Positions 1-12,800 of a DNA stretch of 64,000 nucleotides are shown in pieces (position 1 is the first letter of the stretch; the number at the start of each line of letters is the position of its first letter). This DNA comes from Pyronema omphalodes. Its lineage: Eukaryota; Ascomycota; Pezizomycetes; Pezizales; Pyronemataceae. The notes beneath the pieces were generated by a model, which saw only the letters and a list, made by a program, of their open reading frames with translations, did not search any database and had not been told where the DNA came from. The stretch is from positions 124,001 to 188,000 of the forward strand of contig JAJJXM010000075.1 of the NCBI GenBank assembly GCA_024516155.1. Direction: 5' to 3'. The position numbers and the translations under genes are program-made.

Positions 1-609
1 CAGGAACCGAAATTCCTGGCATGCAGGTCGGTGTAGGAAGTCGGTATGTATAATGCAGATGCCGGCATATGTATGTAGATATTAGATGAGCACACCGCCC
101 CACCTATTATTCAATTCAACAATTAAATACATACATACATATCAATCAACATCAACTCCATCTCTATAATTCCCCAACTCCTGTTCCTCCGGTCGAGGAC
201 CTCAATACAGATAGTACCAAGGAGCGCAAGGAGCGCCAGCCCACCAGCCCACCGGCCAACCAGCCAGACCAACCAGACCATCAAATTTATGGGGGATAAC
301 TTACAGGATAAGATTGGGAACCCACGTTTTCTCCTTCCCAACCGGTGACGGTAACAAAAAAAACACGCGTAAACTTTACTATGTATGTATTAAAGGCTAA
401 AGGCCACTCTAAGTTCTGATAAGTCCAACCCGCACGGTTCTCTACCTAAACCCTAGAAAGTGGTTGGTCTCCGTTAGGATCCCCGGTCCGGTATGACCTA
501 TCATATCATATTATATCGTAACGAATTTGGTCTGCTGGTCTGCTGGTCTGCCATAAGATGTACATATGTAGCTTCATAGCTTCATAGCTTCAAAAGTATG
601 CCACCATAC

Positions 610-610
<1 letters not shown>

Positions 611-641
<31 letters not shown>
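611..641. repeat. (GTA)n microsatellite
   Basis: About ten uninterrupted GTA units, seen directly. It is not inside a credible gene. Confidence 0.9.
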
Positions 642-1182
642 CCTGATGAGACAGACCGATTATGGTGGCATAAATACAACGGCCGCAAAAAAGCCGCGCA
701 TCGCATCGCATATGTTCCATCTAAAAGCACAATGACATACCCCCCTCCCCCCGTTAAAATCAATTCCTCGTACATACGGTCGCTGTACCAACTTCGGCAT
801 CGGCATCGGCATCGGCTTCTTCTTTTCAGAGCCACCATACCACAATACCACCATATCTGTCCTGTCCTGTCCTGTCCTGTCGAATACTCCAATAACGGAG
901 CCAGTGTTAATGACAATGGACATACCTATAGTCGGCTCGGTCTTCAGGGCCCAATCTTCAATCTTGGAAAACTACTCCGGAAACCTACTTCGGAAACAAG
1001 GATACCCCTGGGACCTGGGTAGGTAGTGGCCGGTCGCCGAACCGATCATAGTTGGTTCCTTGGTTCCCGTTCGTTGGCTTTGATGGGTAACCGGCGTGTC
1101 CCTGCCAAGATGCGGTGGAAAGCTTGTCCTTTGTCTAAAGTGACTAAAAGGAAGAAGCTTGTGGTGTTATTCAGGATGCATC

Positions 1183-1253
1183 GGGGGGGGGGGGGGGGGG
1201 GGGGGGGGGAAGGGGGGGAGATTCGAGAAGGGGGGGGGGGGGGGGGGGGGGGG
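1183..1253 (+). repeat. Two long poly-G tracts
   Basis: A run of 27 G (1183-1209) and a run of 24 G (1230-1253), separated by a short purine-rich spacer. Such tracts can fold as G-quadruplexes and are prone to length error in sequencing. Open frames across them give only poly-Gly or poly-Pro and are not genes. Confidence 0.85.
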
Positions 1254-1934
1254 TACGTGAAGGGGACTTGCCGGGGAAGTGAGGGCCGACCGATGTTCGA
1301 TACTGGAAGCAAAGCCGAACACACTCCAGATTCCAGAGTCATGACATTCTTTCCCGAGAAAATTAAAGCGAAACCCATCCCCTTTCCCGTCCTCATTCCT
1401 ATTCCGCGTTCCTATCTATACCGCGCTCATTAGCAATGCTGTTCCTACACAGCGACACAGCGATATAAAATTCAGATACCTACTGTATTTCGGGTTGAAA
1501 AGTACACGGCGATGATATGGAAATGGACAAATATTGATGAGTACAGCGAGAAAGGCTACAGCTCGTGCATACCGCATCGACATACATCTCTACTGGTGGC
1601 ATACAGCGAACCAAACACCTTGAAACATCCTTTTCTGTATTCAAATTGTAAACGCAGCATCACTGAGACGTCACTGGTGGGGAGAAGGAGAAGAAGCCAG
1701 AGATTAGTGGGAAAAAATCGTTATTCAGAACTATCACCCAGGGAACAAGTATGATATGCGCGAGACGAGGCGAGGGGGGCAGAATCTCAGAATTTCAGAA
1801 TTTCCTGCCATTCTTCACCGCCGCGCCGGGGGAATTCTTTTATGTATTCCAATTCGGCATTTTCGCCGATGATTTCTCCTTCGCTACTGTTAGATATGCA
1901 GATATATTCAGATATGCATATCCAGAACAAGAAG

Positions 1935-1982
1935 GAAGCAAGAAGCAAGAAGCAAGAAGCAAGAAGCAAGAAGCAAGAAGCA
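1935..1982 (+). repeat. GAAGCAA heptamer array
   Basis: Six perfect 7-bp units plus a partial seventh, purine-only apart from one C per unit. One of four heptamer arrays in the window. Confidence 0.9.
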
Positions 1983-2230
1983 GGGAAAAAACAGCCTGCA
2001 TATAACGGCATAATTCGCTGATAAGCCGAAGCTGGAAGATTTCCTTCTATTCTTCTAGTAACCTTCTAGAATCTTGGTTGCATACATAGACAGACCAATT
2101 CAGGCACAGTAAACCAAATACAGGCACAGTACACAAAATACAGGCATGCATACCAATTCAGGCACAGTTACATACTACTATCTACTTACAGTATCTTTTT
2201 ATGCATAGAAGCTCGGGAAGTCCGATGCAC

Positions 2231-2278
2231 GTATGCTGGTATGCTGGTATGCTGGTATGCTGGTATGTAGGTATGCCG
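2231..2278 (+). repeat. GTATGCTG octamer array
   Basis: Four perfect 8-bp units followed by two variant units (GTATGTAG, GTATGCCG). Confidence 0.85.
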
Positions 2279-2563
2279 GTTGAAACTTGAAACGAGAAAC
2301 GTACTGACTACTGACTGGCCGACTGAAACTTGAAGCTCCTGCCTGTGAATACAACTGCGGGGTGTCTCTGTATGTACTTTAAACCGGAGGCAGAAGGAAA
2401 CCTTTAAAGATCGTTGTCGTCGTCGATCTTCTTAATCCTGTTAATCCTGTTAATCATCCGAAAAACAAAAAAAATCCCATCGAAAACTCGAAAATAAGTA
2501 TCCTCTGCTTCATTACCCGGTAAACATAGTCTACCACTATAATCGAGAAGAAATAAGCAATCT

Positions 2564-2710
2564 ACCATTCACCATTCACCATTCACCATTCACCATTCAC
2601 CATTCACCATTCACCATTCACCATTCACCATTCACCATTCACCATTCACCATTCACCATTCACCATTCACCATTCACCATTCACCATTCACCATTCACCA
2701 TTCACCATTC
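2564..2710 (+). repeat. ACCATTC heptamer array, 21 copies
   Basis: Twenty-one uninterrupted copies of a 7-bp unit, read directly from 2564 to 2710. Perfect homogeneity suggests a young or actively slipping array. It lies in non-coding DNA. Confidence 0.95.
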
Positions 2711-2726
2711 ACCACCCTTTTTAGAA

Positions 2727-2745
2727 CCCCCCCCCCCCCCCCCCC
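2727..2745 (+). repeat. Poly-C tract
   Basis: Nineteen C in a row just after the ACCATTC array. A second tract of about 20 C sits at 3802-3821, close to the 3' end of the minus-strand transporter gene. Confidence 0.85.
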
Positions 2746-3855
2746 TCCAATTCTATGATCAGTACATAAAGCATACATAACACGCTGCTACTACTGTATG
2801 TACAAAATCCCAGATATAACTCACCCTGTTTTGCACGTGTCTGCATCCATTATCCATACTCTGCAGTCAGTAGTTTTTCGGGCCGGATATCACGGCTTCT
2901 ATATCGCTAGAGAATCTAGAGGATCTAGAATCCCGCTGTTTGCTCGGAAACGAATCGGACCATACAGAATTAAAGAGCGACATATCTACAGACATAGGCA
3001 TACGCAAGCTTTAATATTATCTAGTTAGCTAGCTAGTTAGTGCTTTAGGTACAGAAACATCTATCGCAGCTCGCTGGGTATGGTGAATGTAAACGAGCAC
3101 GGGGGTGACTTTAATTTATAATTTTTCGCTTGAGGTAGATCAGGTTTCACGTGATATGGATTGAATGAGGCGCACGCACAGAGAGAGAAAGATGGAGACA
3201 GTGGGGAGTGGTGCGGAGAAGTGGGTCCATGTTGACCACAGGCCTGAGTGTTCGACTGAGATACGCGAAGATGCGAAAATCAGAAAAATGTGCGAAGCTC
3301 AAAACTTAAAACTCAAAAAATCATAAGCGAGAAGCGAGGAGTTAAGGTTAGACTTTTAAAGTTATGTATGTATGTGATGTAACGTAACGTAATTTCTCGC
3401 TTGTGTGTGTTTATATATATAAAAAATAAAAAAGACAAAAACTTAAACACGAATAATTATATTATATTGCCTGTATATATCACATCATCATCGCGCACGT
3501 CAAAAATATATATATTTGTCTTCTTTTTTTAATAAAAAAAAAACAGAAAAACCGTTCATGACGTAAATATAAAACATCAAAAGTTATCAAAAAAAAAAAT
3601 AAGGGTTATTAACAACTCCCATACCATAAACTTCGTCAAAAATTTAATTTCTTAACTTCTTCTTTTCCCTTTTCCCTTATCCTTATCTTTATCCTTTTCC
3701 TTTGCCAGTGTGTTTGTTGAATCCTCAATCATTACCATTAACCTTACCTTACCTAACTTCATCATCCTTCCTAACACCACCGCCCGGCCCCCAGGTTCCC
3801 TCCCCCCCCCCCCCCCCCCCCAATTCCCCTCCCCGCGATTTACAGCTCGTCGCAA

Positions 3856-5546
3856 CTAATTAACCATCTCATCCTCCTCATGAAGAATCTTCTCATCCTT
3901 CTCAGTAATCTCATGATCCAAATCCTCATTAAACAAGCTAACAGGATTCAAAGCCCAAGCACCATTAGGAACCATAGTTGCTGCAAGAATCATGGCGGAG
4001 ATAATGGTAAACTGAATTCCGGCAGTCATGATTAACCCAGTCCGGATTTCTCCTCCGTTTTTGTTGCCTCCAGTGCTGTTGTAGACTCCGTCAAGGTATT
4101 TTCCTAGGAGTGGTGAGGTTACGGCGTAGGTTACGATGTAGACCTGGAGTTGGGGAGTGGGGGTTAGTTTTCGTCTTCGTTTCTTCTATGTTCTGTGGAA
4201 GTACACCCAGGGAAACTTACAGAGTAGAGGAAAGCCATGACAGCACCAAGGGAGGAGACGTTTCTGGTATTTCCTTCCATCCTCGCCAACGCAGCCTGGA
4301 TATAAGCCGCAAGTGAAACATCACCAGCAGCCCACCCAAACGACAGAGGGATAAAAGTAGCTCCGACCATCCAAGCATCCTGAACTCTTCCAGTCGGGGG
4401 TTGCCAGTAAGGAATATACCAAACAATCAATAACATAAGAGCATCCATTCGTAACCATGGTACTGGGGTTTTGACAAAGTTTGTAAAAAGGAAAACGAAA
4501 AGTGCTCCCAGTAATTCTCCAAAGTTGGAGCCTCCGACGATGATTTGTGCCCAGGCTGAATGACCGAGATAACGCTTGGCGACTTGAGGGGCGATACCAT
4601 TTTCGAGGTAACGATGAGCGTAGCTTGGATTTTGTTAGCAAAATGTAATTCAGTATATATCTAACGGGGATAAAACTAACAGAGCAATGGAATAACCAGG
4701 AAGAAGCCAAATAAACTTTCTTGAAGAAAACAAAATTTTTCCACCAGTCCAGACTGAGTCGAAGAAAAGAATGGCACCAGAAAGTACCGATCTGATATAA
4801 GAAGGTTTGCGTTCCAAATTTCCATTGTATTCCTGGATAAAATCGATATCGAGGAAAATCCACATCGCGGAAGCGGCTCCGAAGAAAATAGGCGAAATAA
4901 TAAACGAAAAGTTGTTTCCAAACCTGGGAATCAACGCTAATGCTGTACAGAATGCTCCTGCGGTTCCAGAGACTTCATAGAAGATATGAACCAATGCATC
5001 CATTCTTCTCAACTTCTGTACGTTTCCTCCAACGATATCTCTTGGCACAATACGACGGATTAACTCCACCATACCGTACACAATTCCGGCAACTGAATAA
5101 ATCGGGATAATAGCATCGGTATTGTAATCTCCATAGTAATCAAAGTTGTTATCACCATGTTTTTTATGCCAACCCTTAGGCACCATTTTTCCTCCAGTTC
5201 CAGCATCGACGATGAGAAGAATAGCGGTACAGATTCCGAAGAGAAAGATAGCCGAAGACAAGATAACTCTAGTTGGATAACGACGAACCAAAGGTGCAAT
5301 TAAGATGGACCCAACACATTGAAAAGCTTGGTTAAGACCTGTCAATAAACCAATTCTTTCCAAAGTGTTGGTGGATCCAGCATAGTCGTATCGGTTGGTT
5401 GCCAAGGCGATAATCGATCCGTTGAAGGCTTCCAATCCGAACTTGTAAAGCATAATTCCAAGGATATACACTGTAATGTTACGCTTCTCCCGCGCTGTAA
5501 ACACCGACCAGCTATTAAGCACGCTCATAACCGGTGCTGGTGCCAT
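3856..5546 (-). CDS. MFS-type membrane transporter, 3 exons
   Basis: Multi-pass transporter of the major facilitator superfamily, 518 residues in my model. Exons are 4681-5546, 4221-4623 and 3856-4143, with introns of 57 and 77 nt. All junctions stay in phase and use GT...AG. The N-terminal half opens with a conserved-looking block (LGIMLYKFGLEAFNGS) and has about five hydrophobic spans. A cytoplasmic loop rich in Gly, Lys, Asp and Tyr (about residues 120-145) precedes the rest. The C-terminal half has further spans and ends in an acidic tail (EKDEKILHEEDE) typical of a cytosolic C-terminus. Similar proteins are usually annotated only as general-substrate MFS transporters, so I cannot name the substrate. 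A GAAGC-rich repeat lies directly upstream of the start. I am confident it is a real transporter and not confident of its role. Confidence 0.85.
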
Positions 5547-5578
5547 GATTACGATTGTGCTGCGGATAAATCTTGGCG

Positions 5579-5757
5579 GTGAAGCGAAGCGTCGAAGCAG
5601 TCGAAGCGTCGAAGCAACCGCGAAACGGCTCGGCGAAGCAGCAGCAGCAGCAGCGTCTCGGCGGAGCGAAGCAGCGTCGAAACAATGGAGCGTAGAAGCG
5701 TCTCGGCGAAGCGAAGCGTCGAAGCAGTGAAGCGTCGAAGCGTCGAAGCGGCGTACT
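5579..5757. repeat. Degenerate GAAGC / GTCGAAGC repeat in the 5' region of the MFS gene
   Basis: Imperfect repeats of GAAGC, GTCGAAGC and CGGCGAAGC, with an internal (CAG)5-like run, fill about 180 bp. They start about 30 bp upstream of the transporter start codon at 5546. The tract would fall in its 5' UTR or core promoter. Short open frames on both strands here are Ser/Arg/Ala-rich artefacts of the repeat. Confidence 0.75.
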
Positions 5758-5759
5758 GT

Positions 5760-8700
5760 ATATCTGAAAGAGTTGAAACTTCAGAAGTATCAGACACGGG
5801 GAGGGGGGGAGATCTTTTTTTTTTCCTTCGAAGGGAAAATGTCGGGTAAGGTTTTAATATATACGAGCTCTTTTGAAAAAATAAAGTACAAGTAAAGTGT
5901 TAAGATGTGCAGTTGGATTTTTTGGTTATTCATCAGAAAAGGTCCCATCCCATCCCCCATCTCCCATCCCCCATCTCAGGCTACCAGGCTACATACCATC
6001 ACATCCCCTCTAACCCCATCCCAGGCTACTATGCACTATGCTATGGTGGCCAGCATGCTATTATCGTATCCCACCCCCCGCAAATTTTCGTCCACCATGC
6101 TATTCCTACCATCACATACTCCAATTTCAACTTTCCCGAATCTGCAAGCCTGTCTCTGTATATCTCTCTCTATATATCGCTATCTTTTTCCCACAAATCC
6201 GGGCTTTAAGTTTCCTAGGTTCCATTCTTCCATTCTTCCCTTGCTGTGTGCGGTGTATAGTATGCGGTGGGCGGTTGTATGCCTGTATGGTACAGTCCAT
6301 ACATACAATCGGTCGGTATACAGTCGGTAAGTTCAAAAGGCTCCAAAGTTAATTGCATACAGTCGTCGCATATTTGCGAGGAAAACGGTTACACAGTTCG
6401 CGCCTCCGTTAGACCACGGGCTCTCACGGGAGACCACGGGCAAGGAATAGGCTACTACGGGCTACTACGGGGACCCAATTAGGTTGCGCTACGGAAGCAC
6501 GTTGAGTCGAGCGACTAGCTAAAACCCAGGTATGGCATATGTACAACCTGGGTAACCTAACTACAGTTGATGAAGGAGCTGAAGGAGTTGAAGCTTGAAG
6601 TAGCCAGAGATGAAGGATTGGGGAAGAACGTGCTGCGTCGCTGCGGAGTAGGCCCCGCGATGTTGTGGTGATATGTATGTATCGATATCGGTGGCAGAAG
6701 AAGAAAAAGAAAAGGAAGAAGGAGAAGAAGAAGCATACGCAAGAGAAGAAGAAAAGAAAGCAAAGCATAAAAAGAAGAAATATAGAAAATATGCATCTAT
6801 CTATCTATCGGATGATGCACGTCGTTGCTTCCCAATTTGTCAAAATAAAAATCATGAGACATTAAAATCTGAAGATACAACATGGGGAAAAGCGACCGAA
6901 GCGAGAAAAAATCCTAGGATCATCAAAATAAAAATATAAGCATAAACAAAATTATAATCCGGTGTTATACAATCATGATACATACATAAAAACAGGGTAT
7001 CATATTCTCCATATTCTCCACAAGCCAGGTACCATGGGGTCATATCATGTCATTGAATTTCTCCGCATTCACTACATATCCAAATCGTATCCATAAAAAT
7101 AATCTCCTCTATTAAGAGGGGACGTGTACAGCGAGCAACGGGCATACTTCCATGACTCGTCCATCGTAAGTTCCAAATTCGTATGAACATACCCAGCATA
7201 ACCATCTCCAGCCCCCACCATCACTCGTTCTATGTACATACATACGTACACGCACATTTCCAGTCAGCCTAATCGTAACTATTCCAAGCTTCGCTACGCC
7301 ACCATACTGGCACACCGTACTGTAAGAAATAAAAATAAGCTTTGGATTTTCGACGCTAAATTCATAGCGCCATATGATAATGAGGCGCTATCACCGTATG
7401 CTGCACCATGTCTCTTGAAACAACCGCATTATAAAAAACACCGCAGCCTGGTGTCAGCCGTTTCGAGATTAAGATGAGTAAGTATTAAGAATGAATTTAT
7501 TTCAAGCTCTTCTCACTGTGTATGAGTGAGGTATCTACAGACTGTGAGGTACATGAGCATTGCGTATGTATAAGTGGTAAGGAAGTATACGGTAGTCACC
7601 GGTTTTTGTGATTTGTGGATTATGGCTGGAAAACCTGCCGCGAATTTTGTAGCTTATGAAGCCTATTATTGACATTTATGCAAGAAATAAACAACCCCGC
7701 AAAACGAGAAGCCATCGACAAATAACAAAAGACAGGAAAAAGGAGAAGCAAAAGCATTCTTGGAGATGCTCGAATAATCATATGCAAGATATTTCGACAT
7801 ATCAATTCAAGATGTGCGCCTCAGCACCATATCCTTCCCGAATTCCAGAAATAGATGAGCATCAATCAAGTATCAATCAAGTATCAATCCGCACATGGCA
7901 ATCAACCTGACCCTTTCCATTCCTTTCGAATCAGAACGTTAGGATGAGGCATTCGTCTTAGCTCAGCAACTTACTTATCACCATAGTCTAGCTTCATTTT
8001 CATCAATCCGCCTCATGGTCCATCTAGCTTCATCTTCGCCTCTCAGTCCATCTAGCTTCAGCTTCACCGATAGGTGGACGCGAGGCAGATCTTACTTCAA
8101 GTATGGTGTTAGCGATGTGGTGCTGTTAGCGATATTTTCTAAGACATGGTATGGTATGGTGATATGGGATCCGAAGGCGTGGGACGGGTTAACGGACGGA
8201 GGCCAGCATATTCCTCCACTACCACTACCACCAGCACCAGCATCACCCCCCTCATACGCGTCACCCGTAACACCATAACAACGTGAATCATGCTATGTAC
8301 ATACTGTACATATACGGCGAGACCCTTCATAGATACAGTAAAGTCTAGATCCATAGCTAACAAGCGTTCCTCAATCCATCAATAGTTTCGATTCAAAACA
8401 GTTACATATGAGGAAATTAACACCTTAACACCCTCACTTTTGAACACCAATGATATTTAAGCTGTGACATTTTCCCGGGGGTGGTTGGTGCGTATGTTTG
8501 ACTATCAGAGAAGCTTTTTCGCTACCGTCTTTCGCATTTTCGCCACTCGTAAAAATGAAGCGAAAAATGAAGCGATGTTTGATTATTGGCAGCGGAAAGC
8601 CAAGATGGGAGCTTATGTTGCTTGGCGGTGTCCGGTAAAGCTTGTTTTGCTGTTCTGTCTGGGAACTTTGGTCTTGGATTTTGACGGCGTGTCGAGGTTA

Positions 8701-9881
8701 TTCAGCTAGATAACGACTGGACTATGTAGGTAAACTAATGGTATTGATATTCGCAGCCGAGTTATGCATAGAATACATAGAATCGAACAGAAGTTATGCG
8801 GATGAAACGATTTTTTATATATATGTATGGTGGCCATACTGAAGAATTAAGGTGGCTGTTCCACGAGCCACCATAGAGTGGTGATGTGTACGTGATAGTA
8901 CCTGCATCTTGGTGTAGTTCTCTGTATTAACCCCTGCATCGAATCCCGTGTCGCTCCCACTGGTGTCTCTTTATTACCGGGGTTTACCCTTGAGGAAAAT
9001 GTGAGTTTACCTGGTTCTTAGGAAGCTGAGATAGGTACAGACCGACTGCAGTTGAAAAGGGAGTTGGGACTTGATATGTGTTAAGCCTTCAGAGTGATGC
9101 CGCGTAACTGATGAATGTAAAGTGTCTTAGAATAGTATTATCACAATCATGACGTATCACAATCATCACAATAATGAAGTTTGCAATTATATATAAAGAA
9201 TGAAATACTATTATTGTAATTAATATTATCTATAATATGATTATCGTTATAGAAAAGAAAGGCTGCAGCAAAAACCTGTGACCAGGAAAAAAAACTGCGC
9301 AGTAATCTGTAACGACCGACAACCATAAAAAGAAAAAACCCCACCGCTCCACGCTAGAGGTATATACCTCAACCAAAACAGAAAAACAGAAAACAGAAAG
9401 AATGTAGCGCTATATCTATATACATTAATTATTAAAAAAGATATTCTAAACATTAAACATTGATATATGCAGATATGCAGATGTGCAGGATGCAGTTAAC
9501 AAAGGAAAAAAAAACAATGGGTATTAGTAGTAGCAGCAACTATCAACAAACAGAACCATCATCGCTTCGCTAGAAAATCAAAGAAAGGAAATACAACGCT
9601 ATGTCTATATACATTAAGATATTAAGGTTCTGAATTCTATAAATCTCTAAGTGTATCGTAAAAATTCATTAAATGCTTTTTCTGTGGTATTATATCGTTA
9701 TATCCGTTCCTGATATTGTGGCCGTCTGGATATACATCGAGCGTTCGGAATTAATTATTAATCTATGTATGGACAGAATGGAGTGTGCTGAGTAGAAGTG
9801 GACAAAGAGTGGGTGACTTGAACAGTTCGGGAGGGGCGTATTGTCGAGATGGTTGATCGGCTCCCTTCAACAACTCTACTT
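5760..9881. other. Gene-free interval
   Basis: No gene with coherent protein character was found on either strand. There are pyrimidine-rich stretches (about 5940-6240), a purine-rich stretch (about 6690-6790) and AT-rich DNA. Open frames here are short and low-complexity. The right end probably contains the 3' UTR of the repeat protein gene ending at 9882. Confidence 0.55.
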
Positions 9882-12800
9882 CTAAGCGGTGTTGACGTCA
9901 GGTGCCGCTCTAAAGAAGCCCATAAGTTTGTCCATGTATCCATTACGCTTGTCCTCGTGGGAAGACTCTTCAGTGGTGGTGGTAGTCTCCTCTCCATTCT
10001 CGTTGCAGAGGGCGTTGCGGAGGGTGTCGAGGTTGGCTTGGTCAGCGCACCCGGAGGTGTGAGTAGACTCACCTCCGGAGCGCTCGCCAGAGTGCTCGCC
10101 TGAGGACTCCCCAGATCCATAGTGCTCACCCGAGGACTCTCCTCCGGTGTGGGTGGTGGTGGTAGTGGTGCTGCTGCCACCTCCAAGAACGTCACCAACG
10201 GCACTACCAACGATTCCCTCAACATTTCCGAGGACGCTCTCTCCGTCTCCGAGTCCAGTCTCGCCTGCAGATCCAGACCCGTGAGAACCTTCAGTTCCGA
10301 GAACACCACCAACGGTGTCACCAACAATACCCTCTACGTCACCGAGGATTCCACGGTTTCCGGTAGTGGTGGTCGTGGTGGTTGAGTGCTCGCCAGTAAC
10401 CTCTCCAGATCCATAGTGCTCGCCGGACATCTCACCATTTCCGTAGTGCTCTCCAGACATCTCACCGGATCCATAGTGCTCTCCGGACCTTTCACCAGCG
10501 CCAGATGTGGTGGTTGTGGTGGTTGAGTGCTCACCATTCATCTCACCGTTTCCAGAGGTGGTGGTCGTGGTAGTTGAGTGGTCGCCAGACATCTCACCGT
10601 TTCCGTAGTGCTCTCCAGACATCTCGCCAGATCCAGAGTGCATTCCGGACATATCTCCGCTTCCAGAGTGCTCTCCAGACATCTCGCCAGATCCGTAGTG
10701 CTCTCCGGACATCTCTCCAGTTCCAGAAGTAGTAGTAGTGGTAGTGGAATGGCCGCCAGTCATCTCTCCAGCTCCGGAGGTGGTGGTCGTGGTGGTTGAG
10801 TGCTCGCCATTCATCTCACCGTTTCCAGAGTGCTCTCCAGACATCTCGCCAGATCCAGAGTGCATTCCGGACATATCTCCGCTTCCAGAGTGCTCTCCAG
10901 ACATCTCGCCAGATCCAGAGTGCATTCCGGACATATCTCCGCTTCCAGAGTGCTCTCCAGACATATCGCCAGATCCAGAGTGCATTCCGGACATATCGCC
11001 AGATCCAGAGTGCATTCCAGACATATCGCCAGATCCAGAGTTCATTCCAGACATATCGCCAGATCCAGAGTGCATTCCAGACATATCTCCAGATCCAGAG
11101 TTCATTCCAGACATATCGCCAGATCCAGAGTGCATTCCAGACATATCTCCAGATCCAGAGTTCATTCCAGACATATCTCCAGATCCAGAGTCCATTCCAG
11201 ACATATCTCCAGATCCAGAGTTCATTCCAGACATATCGCCAGATCCAGAGTGCATTCCAGACATATCTCCAGATCCAGAGTGCTCTCCAGACATATCGCC
11301 AGATCCAGAGTGCATTCCAGACATATCTCCAGATCCAGAGTTCATTCCAGACATATCTCCAGATCCAGAGTTCATTCCAGACATATCACCAGATCCAGAG
11401 TTCATTCCAGACATATCGCCAGATCCAGAGTGCATTCCAGACATATCCCCAGATCCAGAGTGCTCTCCAGACATATCGCCAGATCCAGAGTGCATTCCAG
11501 ACATATCTCCAGATCCAGAGTTCATTCCAGACATATCTCCAGATCCAGAGTTCATTCCAGACATATCACCAGATCCAGAGTTCATTCCAGACATATCGCC
11601 AGATCCAGAGTGCATTCCAGACATATCTCCAGATCCAGAGTTCATTCCAGACATATCCCCAGATCCAGAGTGCATTCCAGACATATCTCCAGATCCAGAG
11701 TTCATTCCAGACATATCACCAGATCCAGAGGTGCTGCCACTTCCCATCATTCCGGTGGGCATAGCACCATCGTCAGGCATGGTAGTGGTGGGAGTTCCGA
11801 GAACAGAGGTGACAGCAGAGCTGACGATGCTCTGAAGGCTGCTGATGACCTCGGACATGGAGGCGGACGTCTCGGTAGGACCAGCCATGTCAGCGGTGCC
11901 AGTAGTGGTGGGCATATCGGTAGGACCAGACATGTCAGCGGTACCAGTACTGGCGGGCATCTCGGTGGCACCAGCCATGCTGGGGGTAGTGGTAGTAGCG
12001 GCAGCGGAACCACCGGCGCCAGTTCCCATATCGCCAGCGCCACTTCCCATGTTACCAGCGCCTGTTCCCATGTCACCAGCGCCAGCCGCGCCAGTGGCCA
12101 TGACTGCAACGGTGGTCGTAGTTGTGATGTCGACTCCAGTTCCGATGGTGGTGGTGATGGTAGCAGTAACCGTGGTGTCTTCAGCTCCTTCGACTCCTTC
12201 AACGACCTCAACAACAACAACCTCGACGGCACCCCCAACTGTAAGCCCAATACCGTCGGTCATCATGTCCTCGGTGGCCATGTCAGTGATGGCACCAGTC
12301 ACAAGATCAATAGTCTCGGTGGTGACATTATCAGTGATAATGCCTCCTCCCAAGACGGTGTCAGTGACAGTTCCATCAGCAGCAATGACCTCATCGATGA
12401 TAGTCTCAGTAGCGGTGTTCAGGGTGGTGATCGTCTCAGAGACAGGCTCCAACACATCCTCATTCTCAACTCTAACAGGCTCAAGAACCGTGACAAATTC
12501 CTCGACCATTCCTTCGGTGACATCGTCAACAGTGGCAATGGACTCGGTGGTGACCTCGGAAATTATCTGCTCAGTTTCTCCGTTCGCATTGGTTCCTTCG
12601 GCGATAACGGTTTCGGTGGTAGTGATGGTGGGAATATCCTCATCAATGATGACCGGTCCGAGCTCGCCATCGATAGCACCGATTCCGGTGATGCCTCCAG
12701 CATTGCCAATACGAACTCCGCCGTTAGCTCCGTCTTCAATTCCATTGACGTTGCGAACTCCACCCTCAGCTCCATCCTCAACAGTAGTGTAATTAACGGG

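Larger units (their letters stand above)
1..3855. other. Gene-free, simple-repeat-rich region
   Basis: I see no convincing gene in this stretch. The open frames are short and many run through simple repeats. It holds a trinucleotide run, long homopolymer G and C tracts, 7-bp and 8-bp tandem arrays and AT-rich DNA. The last few hundred bases probably include the 3' UTR of the minus-strand transporter that ends at 3856. Confidence 0.6.

Noticed and set aside
1026..1433. Frames with long Gly or Pro runs
   Set aside because: They are translations of poly-G tracts.
10600..11730. CRISPR-like regular repeats
   Set aside because: Contiguous 30-bp units without spacers inside a eukaryotic coding region.
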